Assembly: GCF_028826155.1 (NCBI RefSeq)
Contig: NZ_JAQGPN010000001.1
Coordinates: forward strand, 1,679,501 to 1,743,500
Source: Mesorhizobium shangrilense
GTDB taxonomy: Bacteria > Pseudomonadota > Alphaproteobacteria > Rhizobiales > Rhizobiaceae
Reading direction: 5' to 3'
Length of the DNA: 64,000 nucleotides
The notes under the pieces: model-generated
Seen by the model: only the letters and a program-made list of their open reading frames with translations
Told to the model about the DNA's origin: nothing
Database searches by the model: none
Shown here: positions 37,610 through 46,513 of the stretch, piece by piece
Position numbering within the stretch: position 1 is the first letter of the stretch
Layout: the number at the start of each line of letters is the position of its first letter
Made by a program: the position numbers and the translations under genes

Positions 37610-38716
37610 ATGTTCAAGTTTGCGGGGAAGGTACTATCCCTGACTGCCGCGTCGCTCATGGTGACGACGGCCATTTCGTCAGCACAGAGCATGGATGAAC
37701 TCGTTGCCGCGGCGAAGGCCGAAGGGCAGCTCACCACGATCGCGCTGCCGCACGACTGGTGCGGCTACGGCGCGGTCATCGATGGCTTCAAGAAGAAGTA
37801 TCCCGAGATCACCGTCAACGAACTCAATCCCGACGCCGGATCCAGCGACGAGATCGAGGCCATCAAGGCCAACAAGGACAACAAAGGCCCGCAGGCGCCT
37901 GATGTCATCGACGTCGGCCTCTCCTACGGCCCTTCGGCCAAGGCCGACGGACTGATCCAGCCCTACAAGGTGTCGACCTGGGACACGATCCCGGACAGCG
38001 CCAAGGATGCCGAGGGCTACTGGTACGGCGACTACTACGGCGTGCTCTCGTTCGAGGTGAACAAGGACCTGGTCCAGAACGTGCCGCAGGACTGGGCCGA
38101 CCTTCTGAAGCCTGAATACGCCAACTCGATCGCGCTGGCGGGTGATCCGCGCGCCTCGAACCAGGCGATCCAAGGCGTCTATGCCGCGGGCCTGGGCTCC
38201 GGCGCCACCGACGCCAAGTCTGCCGCCGAGAAGGGCCTGGACTTCTTCAAGCAGCTCAATGCCTCCGGCAATTTCGTTCCGGTCATCGGCAAGGCGGCGA
38301 CGCTCGCCCAGGGCCAGACGCCGATCCTCATCACCTGGGACTACAACGCGCTGTCCGGCCGCGACACGCTGAACGGCAATCCGCCGGTCGACGTGGTGGT
38401 GCCGAAGACGGGCGTCGTTGCCGGCGTCTACGTGCAGGCGATCAGCGCCTATGCCCCGCATCCGAACGCGGCGAAGCTGTGGATGGAGTACCTCTATTCG
38501 GACGAAGGCCAGCTTGGCTGGCTGAAGGGCTACTGCCACCCGATCCGCTTCAACGATCTCGCCAAGAACGGCAAGATCCCGCAGGAGCTGCTCGACAAGC
38601 TGCCGCCGGCAGCCGCCTACGAGGCCGCGGTGTTCCCGTCGCTGGACGACCAGGCCGCCAGCAAGGAGATCATCACCAAGCAGTGGGACACGGTGGTCGG
38701 CGCCAACGTGCAGTAA
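37610..38716 (+). CDS. ABC transporter extracellular solute-binding protein (PotD/Fe type)
   Basis: 368 residues with signal MFKFAGKVLSLTAASLMVTT...SSAQS. The mature protein starts MDELVAAAKAEGQLTTIALP and shows DVIDVGLSYGPSAKADG, typical of family-1 solute-binding proteins of polyamine, iron or phosphonate importers. Periplasmic. GGAGAGATCAT precedes the ATG. Downstream are two permeases and an ATPase, so this is a complete PotABCD-like operon. A perfect hairpin separates it from the permease. The ligand is not evident. Confidence 0.92.
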   Translation: MFKFAGKVLSLTAASLMVTTAISSAQSMDELVAAAKAEGQLTTIALPHDWCGYGAVIDGFKKKYPEITVNELNPDAGSSDEIEAIKANKDNKGPQAPDVIDVGLSYGPSAKADGLIQPYKVSTWDTIPDSAKDAEGYWYGDYYGVLSFEVNKDLVQNVPQDWADLLKPEYANSIALAGDPRASNQAIQGVYAAGLGSGATDAKSAAEKGLDFFKQLNASGNFVPVIGKAATLAQGQTPILITWDYNALSGRDTLNGNPPVDVVVPKTGVVAGVYVQAISAYAPHPNAAKLWMEYLYSDEGQLGWLKGYCHPIRFNDLAKNGKIPQELLDKLPPAAAYEAAVFPSLDDQAASKEIITKQWDTVVGANVQ

Positions 38717-38726
38717 CGTATCTTGC

Positions 38727-38750
38727 CCGGGCGGCCTTGCGGCCGCCCGG
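38727..38750 (+). other. Perfect hairpin after ABC binding-protein gene
   Basis: A 10-bp perfect stem CCGGGCGGCC / GGCCGCCCGG with loop TTGC, 10 bases after the stop codon. No T-run. Probably an mRNA-stabilising or attenuating structure that raises binding-protein output over permease output. Confidence 0.6.
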
Positions 38751-38814
38751 TGCTCTTGCCGAAGCGCGCTCATGAGCGTCCCGTAGTCCCAAACCGAACA
38801 GATCCGGCGGTCTC

Positions 38815-39720
38815 ATGGCTGACGTCACAGTATCAGATCCGGCTGTCGGGCACTCCGCTCCGCCTGTGGCGCGTGCGTTTCGCCTGCCGACGCACTGGCT
38901 GGGCGTGGCGCCGTTCTTCATTTTCGCGCTGATGTTCCTGATCCTGCCGACGCTCTACCTCGTCGTCGGCGCCTTCCAGAACGATGCGGGCGAGTACACG
39001 CTCGAAAACATCCGCAATCTGTTCCAGCCGTCGATCCTTGCGGCCTACTGGATCTCGATCCGTATCAGCCTGGCCTCGGCCATCCTCGGCGCGCTGGTCG
39101 GCCTGGCGATCGCCATCGCCATCGTGCGCGGCGGGCTGCCGAACTGGGTGCGCTCCGCGACGCTGACCTTCTCTGGCGTCGCTTCCAATTTCGCCGGCGT
39201 GCCGCTGGCCTTCGCCTTTCTCGCCACGCTCGGCCGGCTCGGCCTGGTGACCATCCTGCTGCGCGAGGTCGGCATCAACATCTATGCGCTGGGCTTCAAC
39301 ATTCTGTCCTTCTGGGGGCTGACGCTCACCTACCTCTTCTTCCAGATTCCGCTGATGGTGGTCATCATCACGCCGGCCATCGACGGGCTGAAGCGCGAAT
39401 GGGGGGAGGCTGCCGCGACGCTCGGCGCCACCACCTGGCAATACTGGCGCATGGTCGTCATCCCGGTGCTGTGGCCGTCGTTCCTCGGTACGGTCATCCT
39501 GCTCTTCGCCAATGCTTTCGGCGCCATCGCCACGGCCTATGCGCTCACCGGCTCCTCGCTCAACATCGTGCCGATCCTGCTCTACGCGCAGATCCGCGGC
39601 GACGTGCTGCATAATCCGCACCTCGGCTATGCGCTCGCCTTCGGCATGATCGTGGTGACGGGCATGGCCAATATCTTTTACATTTGGTTCCGCACGCGGT
39701 CGGAGAGGTGGCTGAAATGA
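38815..39720 (+). CDS. ABC transporter permease (first subunit)
   Basis: 301 residues with six membrane helices: WLGVAPFFIFALMFLILPTL at the N terminus and the EAA-like loop EWGEAAATLGATTWQYWRMV near residue 195 that contacts the ATPase. A cytosolic N-terminal tail (MADVTVSDPAVGHSAPP) precedes helix 1. PotB/FbpB-like. It overlaps the next permease gene by four bases (ATGA). Confidence 0.93.
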   Translation: MADVTVSDPAVGHSAPPVARAFRLPTHWLGVAPFFIFALMFLILPTLYLVVGAFQNDAGEYTLENIRNLFQPSILAAYWISIRISLASAILGALVGLAIAIAIVRGGLPNWVRSATLTFSGVASNFAGVPLAFAFLATLGRLGLVTILLREVGINIYALGFNILSFWGLTLTYLFFQIPLMVVIITPAIDGLKREWGEAAATLGATTWQYWRMVVIPVLWPSFLGTVILLFANAFGAIATAYALTGSSLNIVPILLYAQIRGDVLHNPHLGYALAFGMIVVTGMANIFYIWFRTRSERWLK

Positions 39721-40508
39721 GGCGCTCTTCGATCTGGGCCTGGATCACCTTCGCGGTCGGCGCAGCCTACTTCTTCATCCCGCTGATCGCCACGCTCGAG
39801 TTCTCGTTGCGCATGCGGCGAGGCGAGTATTCGTTCGACGCCTACCGGGTCGTGTTCGGCGACGAGCGCTTCCAGGCGACTTTCGGATATTCGGTGGTGA
39901 TTGCCATCTTCACCATCCTTATCGGGGTGCTCATCGTCGTGCCGACGGCTTACTGGATTCGGCTGCGCATGCCGTGGATCAGGCCGGTGGTGGAGTTCAT
40001 CACGCTGCTGCCCCTGATCATTCCGGCGATCGTCATCGTGTTCGGCTACATCCGAATGTATGGGTCCAACTCGCCGCTGCCATTCCTCGCGACCGCACGA
40101 GGTACGGACGTGCTGCTGATGATCGGCTACGCGACGCTCGCGCTGCCCTACATGTACCGTGCTGTCGACACCGGCTTGCGAACCATCGACGTGCGGACGC
40201 TGACTGAGGCCGCCCAGATCCTGGGCGCCGGCTGGACAACCATCATCGCCCGCATCATCCTGCCCAACGTACTGATTGCGGTGCTGTCCGGCGCCTTCCT
40301 CACCTTCGCGATCGTCATCGGCGAGTTCACCATGGCGAGCCTGCTCAACCGGCCGGCCTTCGGTCCCTACCTGCAGAACATCGGCGCCAATCGCGCCTAC
40401 GAGCCGGCGGCGCTTGCCGTCATTGCCTTCGTCATCACCTGGGGCTGCATGTCCGTCATCCAGGTGCTGGCGCGCTTCGCGCCCAAATCGGCCAACCGGC
40501 CCAACTGA
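39717..40508 (+). CDS. ABC transporter permease (second subunit)
   Basis: 263 residues from MRRSSIWAWITFAVGAAYFF; the upstream part of the frame is within the previous gene. Six helices and the EAA loop TEAAQILGAGWTTIIARIIL. PotC-like partner of the preceding permease. Translationally coupled by the ATGA overlap; the ATPase gene begins 12 bases after its stop. Confidence 0.93.
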   Translation: MRRSSIWAWITFAVGAAYFFIPLIATLEFSLRMRRGEYSFDAYRVVFGDERFQATFGYSVVIAIFTILIGVLIVVPTAYWIRLRMPWIRPVVEFITLLPLIIPAIVIVFGYIRMYGSNSPLPFLATARGTDVLLMIGYATLALPYMYRAVDTGLRTIDVRTLTEAAQILGAGWTTIIARIILPNVLIAVLSGAFLTFAIVIGEFTMASLLNRPAFGPYLQNIGANRAYEPAALAVIAFVITWGCMSVIQVLARFAPKSANRPN

Positions 40509-40520
40509 TCGGAACAACCC

Positions 40521-41585
40521 ATGGCCGAGACCTTCCTCTCCATACAGGGCGTCAAGAAAGCCTTCGGCAACGTCACCGTCGTGCAGGACTTCAACCTCGA
40601 CGTCGGGCGCGGCGAGTTCGTCTCCTTCCTCGGCCCTTCGGGCTGCGGCAAGACCACCGTGCTGCGCATGGTCGCCGGCTTCGAGGAGCCGACCGCCGGC
40701 AGCATCGCCATCGGCGGCAAGGACGTCACGCGGCTGAAGCCGAACCAGCGCAACATCGGCATGGTGTTCCAGGCCTATGCGCTGTTTCCCAACCTGACCG
40801 TCGCCCAGAACATCGCCTTCGGTCTCAAGGTCGCCGGCGTGGGGAAGGCCGAGACCGACAGGCGCGTGGCGGAAATGCTCGAACTGATCAAGCTGCCGCA
40901 GTTCGGCGACCGCTATCCCTACCAGCTCTCGGGCGGCCAACAGCAGCGCGTTGCGCTCGCCCGCGCGCTGGCGCCGAAGCCGAAGGTGCTTCTGCTCGAC
41001 GAGCCGTTGTCGGCGCTGGACGCCAAGGTCCGCGTGTCGCTGCGAGACGAGATTCGCGCGATCCAGCGGGAACTCGGCATCACCACCATCTTCGTCACGC
41101 ACGACCAGGAGGAGGCGCTGTCGATCTCCGACCGCATCGTGGTCATGTATGGCGGCAAGGCCGAGCAGGTCGGTGCGCCTTTCGAGATCTACAACCGCCC
41201 GTCAACCAAGTTCGTCGCCAATTTCGTGGGCACGCTCAACGTGCTCGAAGGCACCGTCGCCGACGCGTCCTCGGGCAAGGTGCGCGTCGCCGCACAGGAG
41301 CTTTCGCTGAAGAACAAGCTGAACGGCTCGAAGACGGGCGATGCGCTTTCGCTGGCGCTGCGCCCGGAGGCCATCACGCTCGGGCGCAAGGCAGCGAACG
41401 ACTCCAATCTCACCGGCGAGATCGCCGACGTCCATTTCCTGGGCTCGGTCATCCGCGTGCGCGTCGGCGTCGGCGACAGCGTGGTGTCGCTCGACACCTT
41501 CAACCATCCCTCCACGCCGCCGCCCGCGGTGGGAGAGAAGACCGAAATCAGCTTCTCGTCGGACGACCTGCTCGTCCTGCACTGA
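40521..41585 (+). CDS. ABC transporter ATP-binding protein (PotA/FbpC type)
   Basis: 354 residues. Walker A GPSGCGKTT, signature LSGGQQQRVALARAL, Walker B VLLLDEPLSALDAKV, switch His in THDQEEAL. The C-terminal third is a TOBE-type domain (ALRPEAITLGRKAANDSNLT) usual in this group. Dimeric ATPase driving the importer of the three genes upstream. It ends the operon; the next gene is on the other strand. Confidence 0.94.
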   Translation: MAETFLSIQGVKKAFGNVTVVQDFNLDVGRGEFVSFLGPSGCGKTTVLRMVAGFEEPTAGSIAIGGKDVTRLKPNQRNIGMVFQAYALFPNLTVAQNIAFGLKVAGVGKAETDRRVAEMLELIKLPQFGDRYPYQLSGGQQQRVALARALAPKPKVLLLDEPLSALDAKVRVSLRDEIRAIQRELGITTIFVTHDQEEALSISDRIVVMYGGKAEQVGAPFEIYNRPSTKFVANFVGTLNVLEGTVADASSGKVRVAAQELSLKNKLNGSKTGDALSLALRPEAITLGRKAANDSNLTGEIADVHFLGSVIRVRVGVGDSVVSLDTFNHPSTPPPAVGEKTEISFSSDDLLVLH

Positions 41586-41657
41586 AGCTCCGACGGCGGC
41601 GCGCCGTTGGCGTGCCTCATGGCGCTGAACCGGCGCCGCCAGCGGAATCAGCGTCAG

Positions 41658-42152
41658 TTAGCCTGCCGGTTTTGCCGCCGCGTAGATGGTTACGCTGTCG
41701 GGATTCGGGAAAGATACCGCCAGCACGTCCTGAATGAGGATCTGTCGCGAATCGATCGCGTGGAAGAGCATGGCGTTGCCTTCCAGCTCCTTGCGCAATT
41801 CGGCGATATCCGCCTTATTTTCCTCGACCTTGGCCTGAATGGCAGCAGGGGGGCCGCCTTCCGATGCAGTGGCGTCCGTCAGGAATACGATCTCGACCTT
41901 TGCGAGCTTCGACACCTTGCGCACGGTCCGGGTGGCTTCAGCGGTGTTCTCGATGGCGGCGATCACCTTATCCTCGTCGACTGCAGCCTGCGTTTCCTCT
42001 TCCTGAACCTCGGAACCGACGATCGCATCCACCGATTCCTTGCTCTCGACTCCCTGGGCAGAGGCAATTCCAGCGGTGATTGCGAGTGCAGCAACCAGCG
42101 CCAGGAAACCACCGCACAAGCCGCCGGGCCGCGTCTCAACATGCATGTTCAT
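41658..42152 (-). CDS. Secreted protein of unknown function
   Basis: 164 residues starting MNMHVETRPGG (GGAAGAGACGAG upstream; a second ATG two codons in is possible). A signal peptide (FLALVAALAITAGIASAQG) is followed by an acidic, helical middle (VDEDKVIAAIENTAEATRTV, VEENKADIAELRKELEGNAM) and a short C-terminal segment ending NPDSVTIYAAAKPAG. No domain recognised. Monocistronic between the ABC operon and the LacI gene. Confidence 0.65.
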   Translation of the reverse strand: MNMHVETRPGGLCGGFLALVAALAITAGIASAQGVESKESVDAIVGSEVQEEETQAAVDEDKVIAAIENTAEATRTVRKVSKLAKVEIVFLTDATASEGGPPAAIQAKVEENKADIAELRKELEGNAMLFHAIDSRQILIQDVLAVSFPNPDSVTIYAAAKPAG

Positions 42153-42431
42153 CTCGTCTCTTCCGCCGTCCTCTAAATCCTCATCTCGCGAGGCCAATGC
42201 CTCGCATGCGATGCGGTTCCGCATCCGATTCATCAGAACACAGGGTTATGTCGCGAACGTGGCTGCAGACAAGGCCGTAGGTGCAGGCGCCTCGATCCTC
42301 AGTCGTCGGTGTCCGGGAGAGCGTTCGCAAATCCGCCAAAGGCTGCTAAAGACTCGGCATATGAGGGGAAAGCCACCCAAGGTCTTGTATCCGCTACCAA
42401 AGCGTGCCTTGCGCGGCGCTGCGGGCTCGCC

Positions 42432-43463
42432 ATGAAGCCGCGGACGAGACGTGGCGTCGGGCGGCCGACTATTGCGGATGTCGCCAAGCGAGCCGGCGTG
42501 GGCGCCATCACCGTGTCTCGCGCTCTGCGCGAGCCGGACCGAGTTTCAGTGGAGCTGCGGCGACAGATCTCGGCGGCCGTCGAGGAGCTTGGCTATGTTC
42601 CCGACAGCAACGCCCGGGCTTTGGCCTCCGCCCGGGCCGACGTGATCGGCGTGCTCATCCCGTCGCTGACCAACAACGTCTTCGCCGAAGTGGTGCGCGG
42701 CATCTATGACGGACTGGGCGACAGCAATCTCCAGGTGCTTCTCGGCGACACGCATTACTCTGGCATGGAGGAGGAGCGGCTGCTGCGTGTCTTCCTCGGC
42801 CAGCGGCCTTCCGCGCTTATCGTGTCCGGCATCGACCAGACCCCGGGGGCACGGGCGTTGCTCGAAACCGCCGGATGCCCTGTGGTCCAGATCATGGAAA
42901 CCGGCTCGGACCCCGTCGACATGCTGGTCGGCTTCTCGCATTTCGATGGCGGCAAGGCGGTGACGCGGCACATGCTGGAGGCCGGCTATCGCCGCATCGG
43001 GTTCATCGGCGCGCGCATGGATCCTCGCTCGCAACGGCGACTGGCTGGCTATCGCGCAGCCATGGAGGAGGCACGTCAATTCGATTCAAGGCTGATCACG
43101 ACCACGTCGCAACCCTCGAGCGTGACGCTTGGGCGCGAGCTGTTCCGCGACGCGCTGGCGCGCGTACCGACGCTCGACGCGGTCTTCTGCAACAATGACG
43201 ATCTGGCGCTGGGCGTGCTTTTCGAGTGCAATCGCGCCGCGCTCGCCGTGCCTGCCAAGATCGGAATTGCCGGCTTCAATGATCTCGAGATGATGAAGGT
43301 GGCGTTCCCCTCGATCACCAGCGTCAAGACGCACCGCTACCGGATCGGCCGGCAGGCCGTCGATATGGCGCGTGCCGCGATGGGCGGCGAACGGCCCGAG
43401 CAGCGCGTCGTGGATGTCGGCTTCCATCTCGAGATACGCGAAAGCACGTCGCGTTCGTTTTGA
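42432..43463 (+). CDS. LacI family repressor, GntR-like
   Basis: 343 residues starting MKPRTRRGVGRPTIADVAKR; the frame is open 41 codons earlier, but the helix-turn-helix should be at the N terminus. HTH: IADVAKRAGVGAITVSRALR. Effector domain: LIPSLTNNVFAEVVRGIYDG, MVGFSHFD-like part, FIGARMDPRSQRRLAGYR and DAVFCNNDDLALG, closely following E. coli GntR. A repressor of sugar-acid or sugar uptake. Together with the downstream importer and gluconokinase it suggests regulation by gluconate or a related acid. Confidence 0.9.
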   Translation: MKPRTRRGVGRPTIADVAKRAGVGAITVSRALREPDRVSVELRRQISAAVEELGYVPDSNARALASARADVIGVLIPSLTNNVFAEVVRGIYDGLGDSNLQVLLGDTHYSGMEEERLLRVFLGQRPSALIVSGIDQTPGARALLETAGCPVVQIMETGSDPVDMLVGFSHFDGGKAVTRHMLEAGYRRIGFIGARMDPRSQRRLAGYRAAMEEARQFDSRLITTTSQPSSVTLGRELFRDALARVPTLDAVFCNNDDLALGVLFECNRAALAVPAKIGIAGFNDLEMMKVAFPSITSVKTHRYRIGRQAVDMARAAMGGERPEQRVVDVGFHLEIRESTSRSF

Positions 43464-43537
43464 CGAGCAACCTCCAATTCTGCTGTTCTCCCGCGGCAAG
43501 CGGCCGCGAACCGGGATAAACCCGGCAATTTGGTCGC

Positions 43538-43566
43538 TTTACAATTTCACGTGGTAGCGCTACCAT
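43538..43566 (+). promoter_or_regulatory. Promoter with perfect LacI-type operator
   Basis: TTTACA (43538-43543) and, 17 bases on, TACCAT (43561-43566) form a sigma-70-like promoter. The perfect 14-bp palindrome TGGTAGCGCTACCA (43552-43565), with the central CG of LacI-family operators, overlaps the -10. Binding of the adjacent regulator here would block transcription of the importer genes. Confidence 0.7.
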
Positions 43567-43737
43567 CGATCGTTGTGCGGACATGAAGGGAGGAGACCTG
43601 AGGTCCGCATCCAGCGAAAGGGAGCATGCATCGACGTGTGGCGGCGCCGTCGCGGTAGCGACGTCGTAAGCTTTCCTGCCGCTATCCCGGCGCTCGACCC
43701 GATCGCGCATTGGCAAGTACCAAATCGGGAGGAGACA

Positions 43738-44862
43738 ATGCTGAAATCGCTTATCGGTGGCGCCTTCGGCGCGACCGCATTTCTGTTGATGCATTCGACT
43801 GCCATCGCCGAGCCTGAAATCGTAGCCGGACCTGCCGCGGAACCCGAATGCATGGTGCCGTGGACAGCCGAAACCAAGTTCTTCAAGTTTCCCAAGAAGG
43901 ACGGCCCCTACCGCATCGCTTTGGCGAACGGCTACATCGCGAACACCTGGCGCATCCAGATGATCCAGACCGCCAAGGCCTATGCGGCGCAGCCCGACGT
44001 TGCGGCGAAACTGAAAGAATTCAAGGTGGTGTCGACCGGCGAGGACGTCCCCGCCCAGATCTCCGCCATCAACAACTTCATCGACAGCGGATATGACGCC
44101 ATCGTCGTCAACGCGCAGAACCCCACCGCCTTCGCGCCGGTGATCAAGCGCGCCAAGGAGGCGGGCGTCGTCCTCGTCGCCTTCGACAACATCCTCGACA
44201 CCCAGGACGCCATCAACGTCAACGTCGACCAGAAGGGTCTCGGCGTGCTTTGGGCCGAATGGCTCGACAAGCATCTGCCGAACGGCGGCAAGATCCTCGA
44301 GGTTCGCGGCGTCGCCGGCACGTCGGTCGACACCGACCGTCACAACGGCATCCACGAGACGCTCGGCGCCACCAGCAAGAAGTGGGACATCGTCGAGGTC
44401 GTCGGCAAGTGGGACGATCCGACCGCGCAGAAGGCGACGGCTGACGCCATTGCCGTGCACAAGGCGTTCGACGGCATCACCGCCCAGGGCGGCGACACCG
44501 GCGTCGTGCAGGCGATGATCGACGCCAAGCACCCGTTCGTGCCCTTTGGCGGCGAGACGGAAAACGGCTTCCGCAAGTTCTGCGCGGCGCACGCGGGAGA
44601 TGGCCTGAAGTGCACGTCGGCCGGTACCGGCCCCGCGCAGGTCGCCGTCGCCATCAAGACGGCGATTGCCGCACTGGAAGGCCAGGTGGTGCCGCAGTCG
44701 GTCAAGCTGCCGCTGGCGATCGTCTCCGATCCGGACTTCAAGGAAGGCCAGGACTACTTCCCCGACCAGTCCGACAACTTCTTCGTCGGCAATTCCTTCC
44801 CCACCTGCGGGATCAACTTCACCGCCCAGGAGATCATGGGGCAGTCGAAGGAAAACCAGTAG
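43738..44862 (+). CDS. Ribose-type sugar ABC substrate-binding protein
   Basis: 374 residues, start ATG CTG AAA after GGGAGGAGACA. Signal peptide MLKSLIGGAFGATAFLLM... to AIAEP. The periplasmic-binding fold of the RbsB/LacI type: YRIALANGYIANTWRIQMIQ, GYDAIVVNAQNPTAFAPVIK, GVVLVAFDNILDTQDA and VDTDRHNGIHETLG. Binds a sugar or sugar acid in the periplasm and delivers it to the membrane complex encoded downstream. A perfect hairpin follows. Confidence 0.93.
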   Translation: MLKSLIGGAFGATAFLLMHSTAIAEPEIVAGPAAEPECMVPWTAETKFFKFPKKDGPYRIALANGYIANTWRIQMIQTAKAYAAQPDVAAKLKEFKVVSTGEDVPAQISAINNFIDSGYDAIVVNAQNPTAFAPVIKRAKEAGVVLVAFDNILDTQDAINVNVDQKGLGVLWAEWLDKHLPNGGKILEVRGVAGTSVDTDRHNGIHETLGATSKKWDIVEVVGKWDDPTAQKATADAIAVHKAFDGITAQGGDTGVVQAMIDAKHPFVPFGGETENGFRKFCAAHAGDGLKCTSAGTGPAQVAVAIKTAIAALEGQVVPQSVKLPLAIVSDPDFKEGQDYFPDQSDNFFVGNSFPTCGINFTAQEIMGQSKENQ

Positions 44863-44875
44863 CTCGCTCAAGAGG

Positions 44876-44900
44876 AACGCCGCCGCCCATCGGCGGCGTT
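44876..44900 (+). other. Perfect hairpin after sugar-binding-protein gene
   Basis: A 10-bp perfect stem AACGCCGCCG / CGGCGGCGTT with loop CCCAT, 14 bases after the stop codon. No T-run. Third case in this window of a perfect hairpin right behind a binding-protein gene. Confidence 0.6.
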
Positions 44901-44959
44901 CGCCTTCTCTTTGCCGGCGGTCCGACATGGGGCCGCCGGACCTTTACACGAGGTGGGTG

Positions 44960-46513
44960 ATGCAGGATGGTTCCGTCGAACCTCTGTTTCGCATGGAGGG
45001 CGTCTCCAAGCGGTTTGGCGGCGTGCGTGCGCTGGAGAAGGCAGAGCTTGCCGTCCACGCCGGGCGAATTCATGCGATCCTGGGCGAGAACGGCGCGGGC
45101 AAGTCGACCCTGATCAAGGTCATGTCCGGCGTCGTCGCGGCCGATGAGGGCCGAATGACCCTGGACGGCCGCGAGGTCACCTTCGCGTCTCCCGCGGCAG
45201 CCAATGATGCCGGCATCGTATGCATCTTCCAGGAACTCTCGCTGATCCCCGACCTCAGCGTCGCGGACAACATCGTCGTGTCGAACCCGCCCCGGCGTCT
45301 CGGCATGATCGACCGGAAGGCCCAGCGCAGAATCGCCGAGGAAGCGCTTGCGCGGGCAGGAGCCGCCGACATCCATCCCTCCGCCTTGGTCAAGGATCTC
45401 CCACTGTCCCGTAGGCAGATGGTCGAGATCGCCAAGGCGCTGGCGCGCAAGCCGCGCATCCTCATCCTCGACGAGGCGACCTCCGCGCTAACGGCGGCCG
45501 ACGTCTCGAAAGTGTTCGACGTGCTGAAGCGGCTGCGGCAGGAAGGTCTCGCGCTGATCTACATCTCCCACCGCATGCACGAGATCGCCGAGCTGGCGGA
45601 CGAGTGCACGGTCTACCGGAACGGGCGCTATGTCGCGACGTACAAGGCGGGCGCCAAGACCGACAATGAGGTGGTCGAGCTGATGATCGGGCGCGAGTAC
45701 AGCCACGTCTTCCCGCCCAAGCCGCCGCCGCAGCTCGAGAGGCAACCCGTCCTGGAGTGCCGCAAGCTCAACTGGACGGATCGGCTGCGCAACATCAGCT
45801 TTGCCATGCGGCCGGGCGAGATCGTCGGACTCGGCGGCCTCGACGGGCAGGGCCAGCGCGAACTCCTGCTGGCGCTGTTCGGGGTTCTCAGGGGCTGCAC
45901 GGGGGACGTGGTGGTGGACGGGAAGCCTGCTTCGATCCGTGGTCCGTCAGCCGCCAAGAGCAACCGCATCGGCATGGCGCTGATCCCCGAGGACCGCAAG
46001 ACAGAGGGCCTCATGCTGCCCATGACGGTGCGCGAGAACCTTTCCTTCGCAGCCCTCGACCGGGTCTCGGGCCGCGCGGGCGTAGTCGATACGGCTAGGG
46101 AGAACGCGCTGATCGAGGAGATGGTGCAGCTCCTGGCGATAAGAACGGCCGGCTACGACATTCCAGTCGGCGCACTGTCCGGCGGCAACCAGCAGAAAGT
46201 CGTCATCGCCAAGTGGCTGATGCGGCAACCGCGCATCATCCTGCTCAACGATCCGACCCGCGGCATCGACGTCGGCACAAAGCAGGAGATCTACCAGCTG
46301 CTCAGGCGGCTTGCCGACGCCGGTGCGGCGATCCTCTTCTACTCCACCGACTACGACGAGCTGATCGGATGCTGCGACCGGGTCATCGTGCTCTATGATG
46401 GAGAGATCAAGCGCGAGTTCGTCGGCAACGAGATCAACGTGCACAACCTGATCGCCAGCGCCCTGAACATCTCGACTGCAGAGGCGGCGGCGAGGGCGGG
46501 GGTAACAGCATGA
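44960..46513 (+). CDS. Sugar ABC transporter ATPase, two-domain (RbsA type)
   Basis: 517 residues from MQDGSVEPLFRMEGVSKRFG, with GAGGTG 5 bases upstream; an ATG at 44927 would add 11 codons. Two fused ATPase domains: first Walker A GENGAGKST with LPLSRRQMVEIAKALARKP and LILDEATSAL, second degenerate Walker A GLDGQGQREL with LSGGNQQKVVIAKWLMRQP. Drives the ribose-type importer. Its stop overlaps the next permease start (ATGA). Confidence 0.94.
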   Translation: MQDGSVEPLFRMEGVSKRFGGVRALEKAELAVHAGRIHAILGENGAGKSTLIKVMSGVVAADEGRMTLDGREVTFASPAAANDAGIVCIFQELSLIPDLSVADNIVVSNPPRRLGMIDRKAQRRIAEEALARAGAADIHPSALVKDLPLSRRQMVEIAKALARKPRILILDEATSALTAADVSKVFDVLKRLRQEGLALIYISHRMHEIAELADECTVYRNGRYVATYKAGAKTDNEVVELMIGREYSHVFPPKPPPQLERQPVLECRKLNWTDRLRNISFAMRPGEIVGLGGLDGQGQRELLLALFGVLRGCTGDVVVDGKPASIRGPSAAKSNRIGMALIPEDRKTEGLMLPMTVRENLSFAALDRVSGRAGVVDTARENALIEEMVQLLAIRTAGYDIPVGALSGGNQQKVVIAKWLMRQPRIILLNDPTRGIDVGTKQEIYQLLRRLADAGAAILFYSTDYDELIGCCDRVIVLYDGEIKREFVGNEINVHNLIASALNISTAEAAARAGVTA

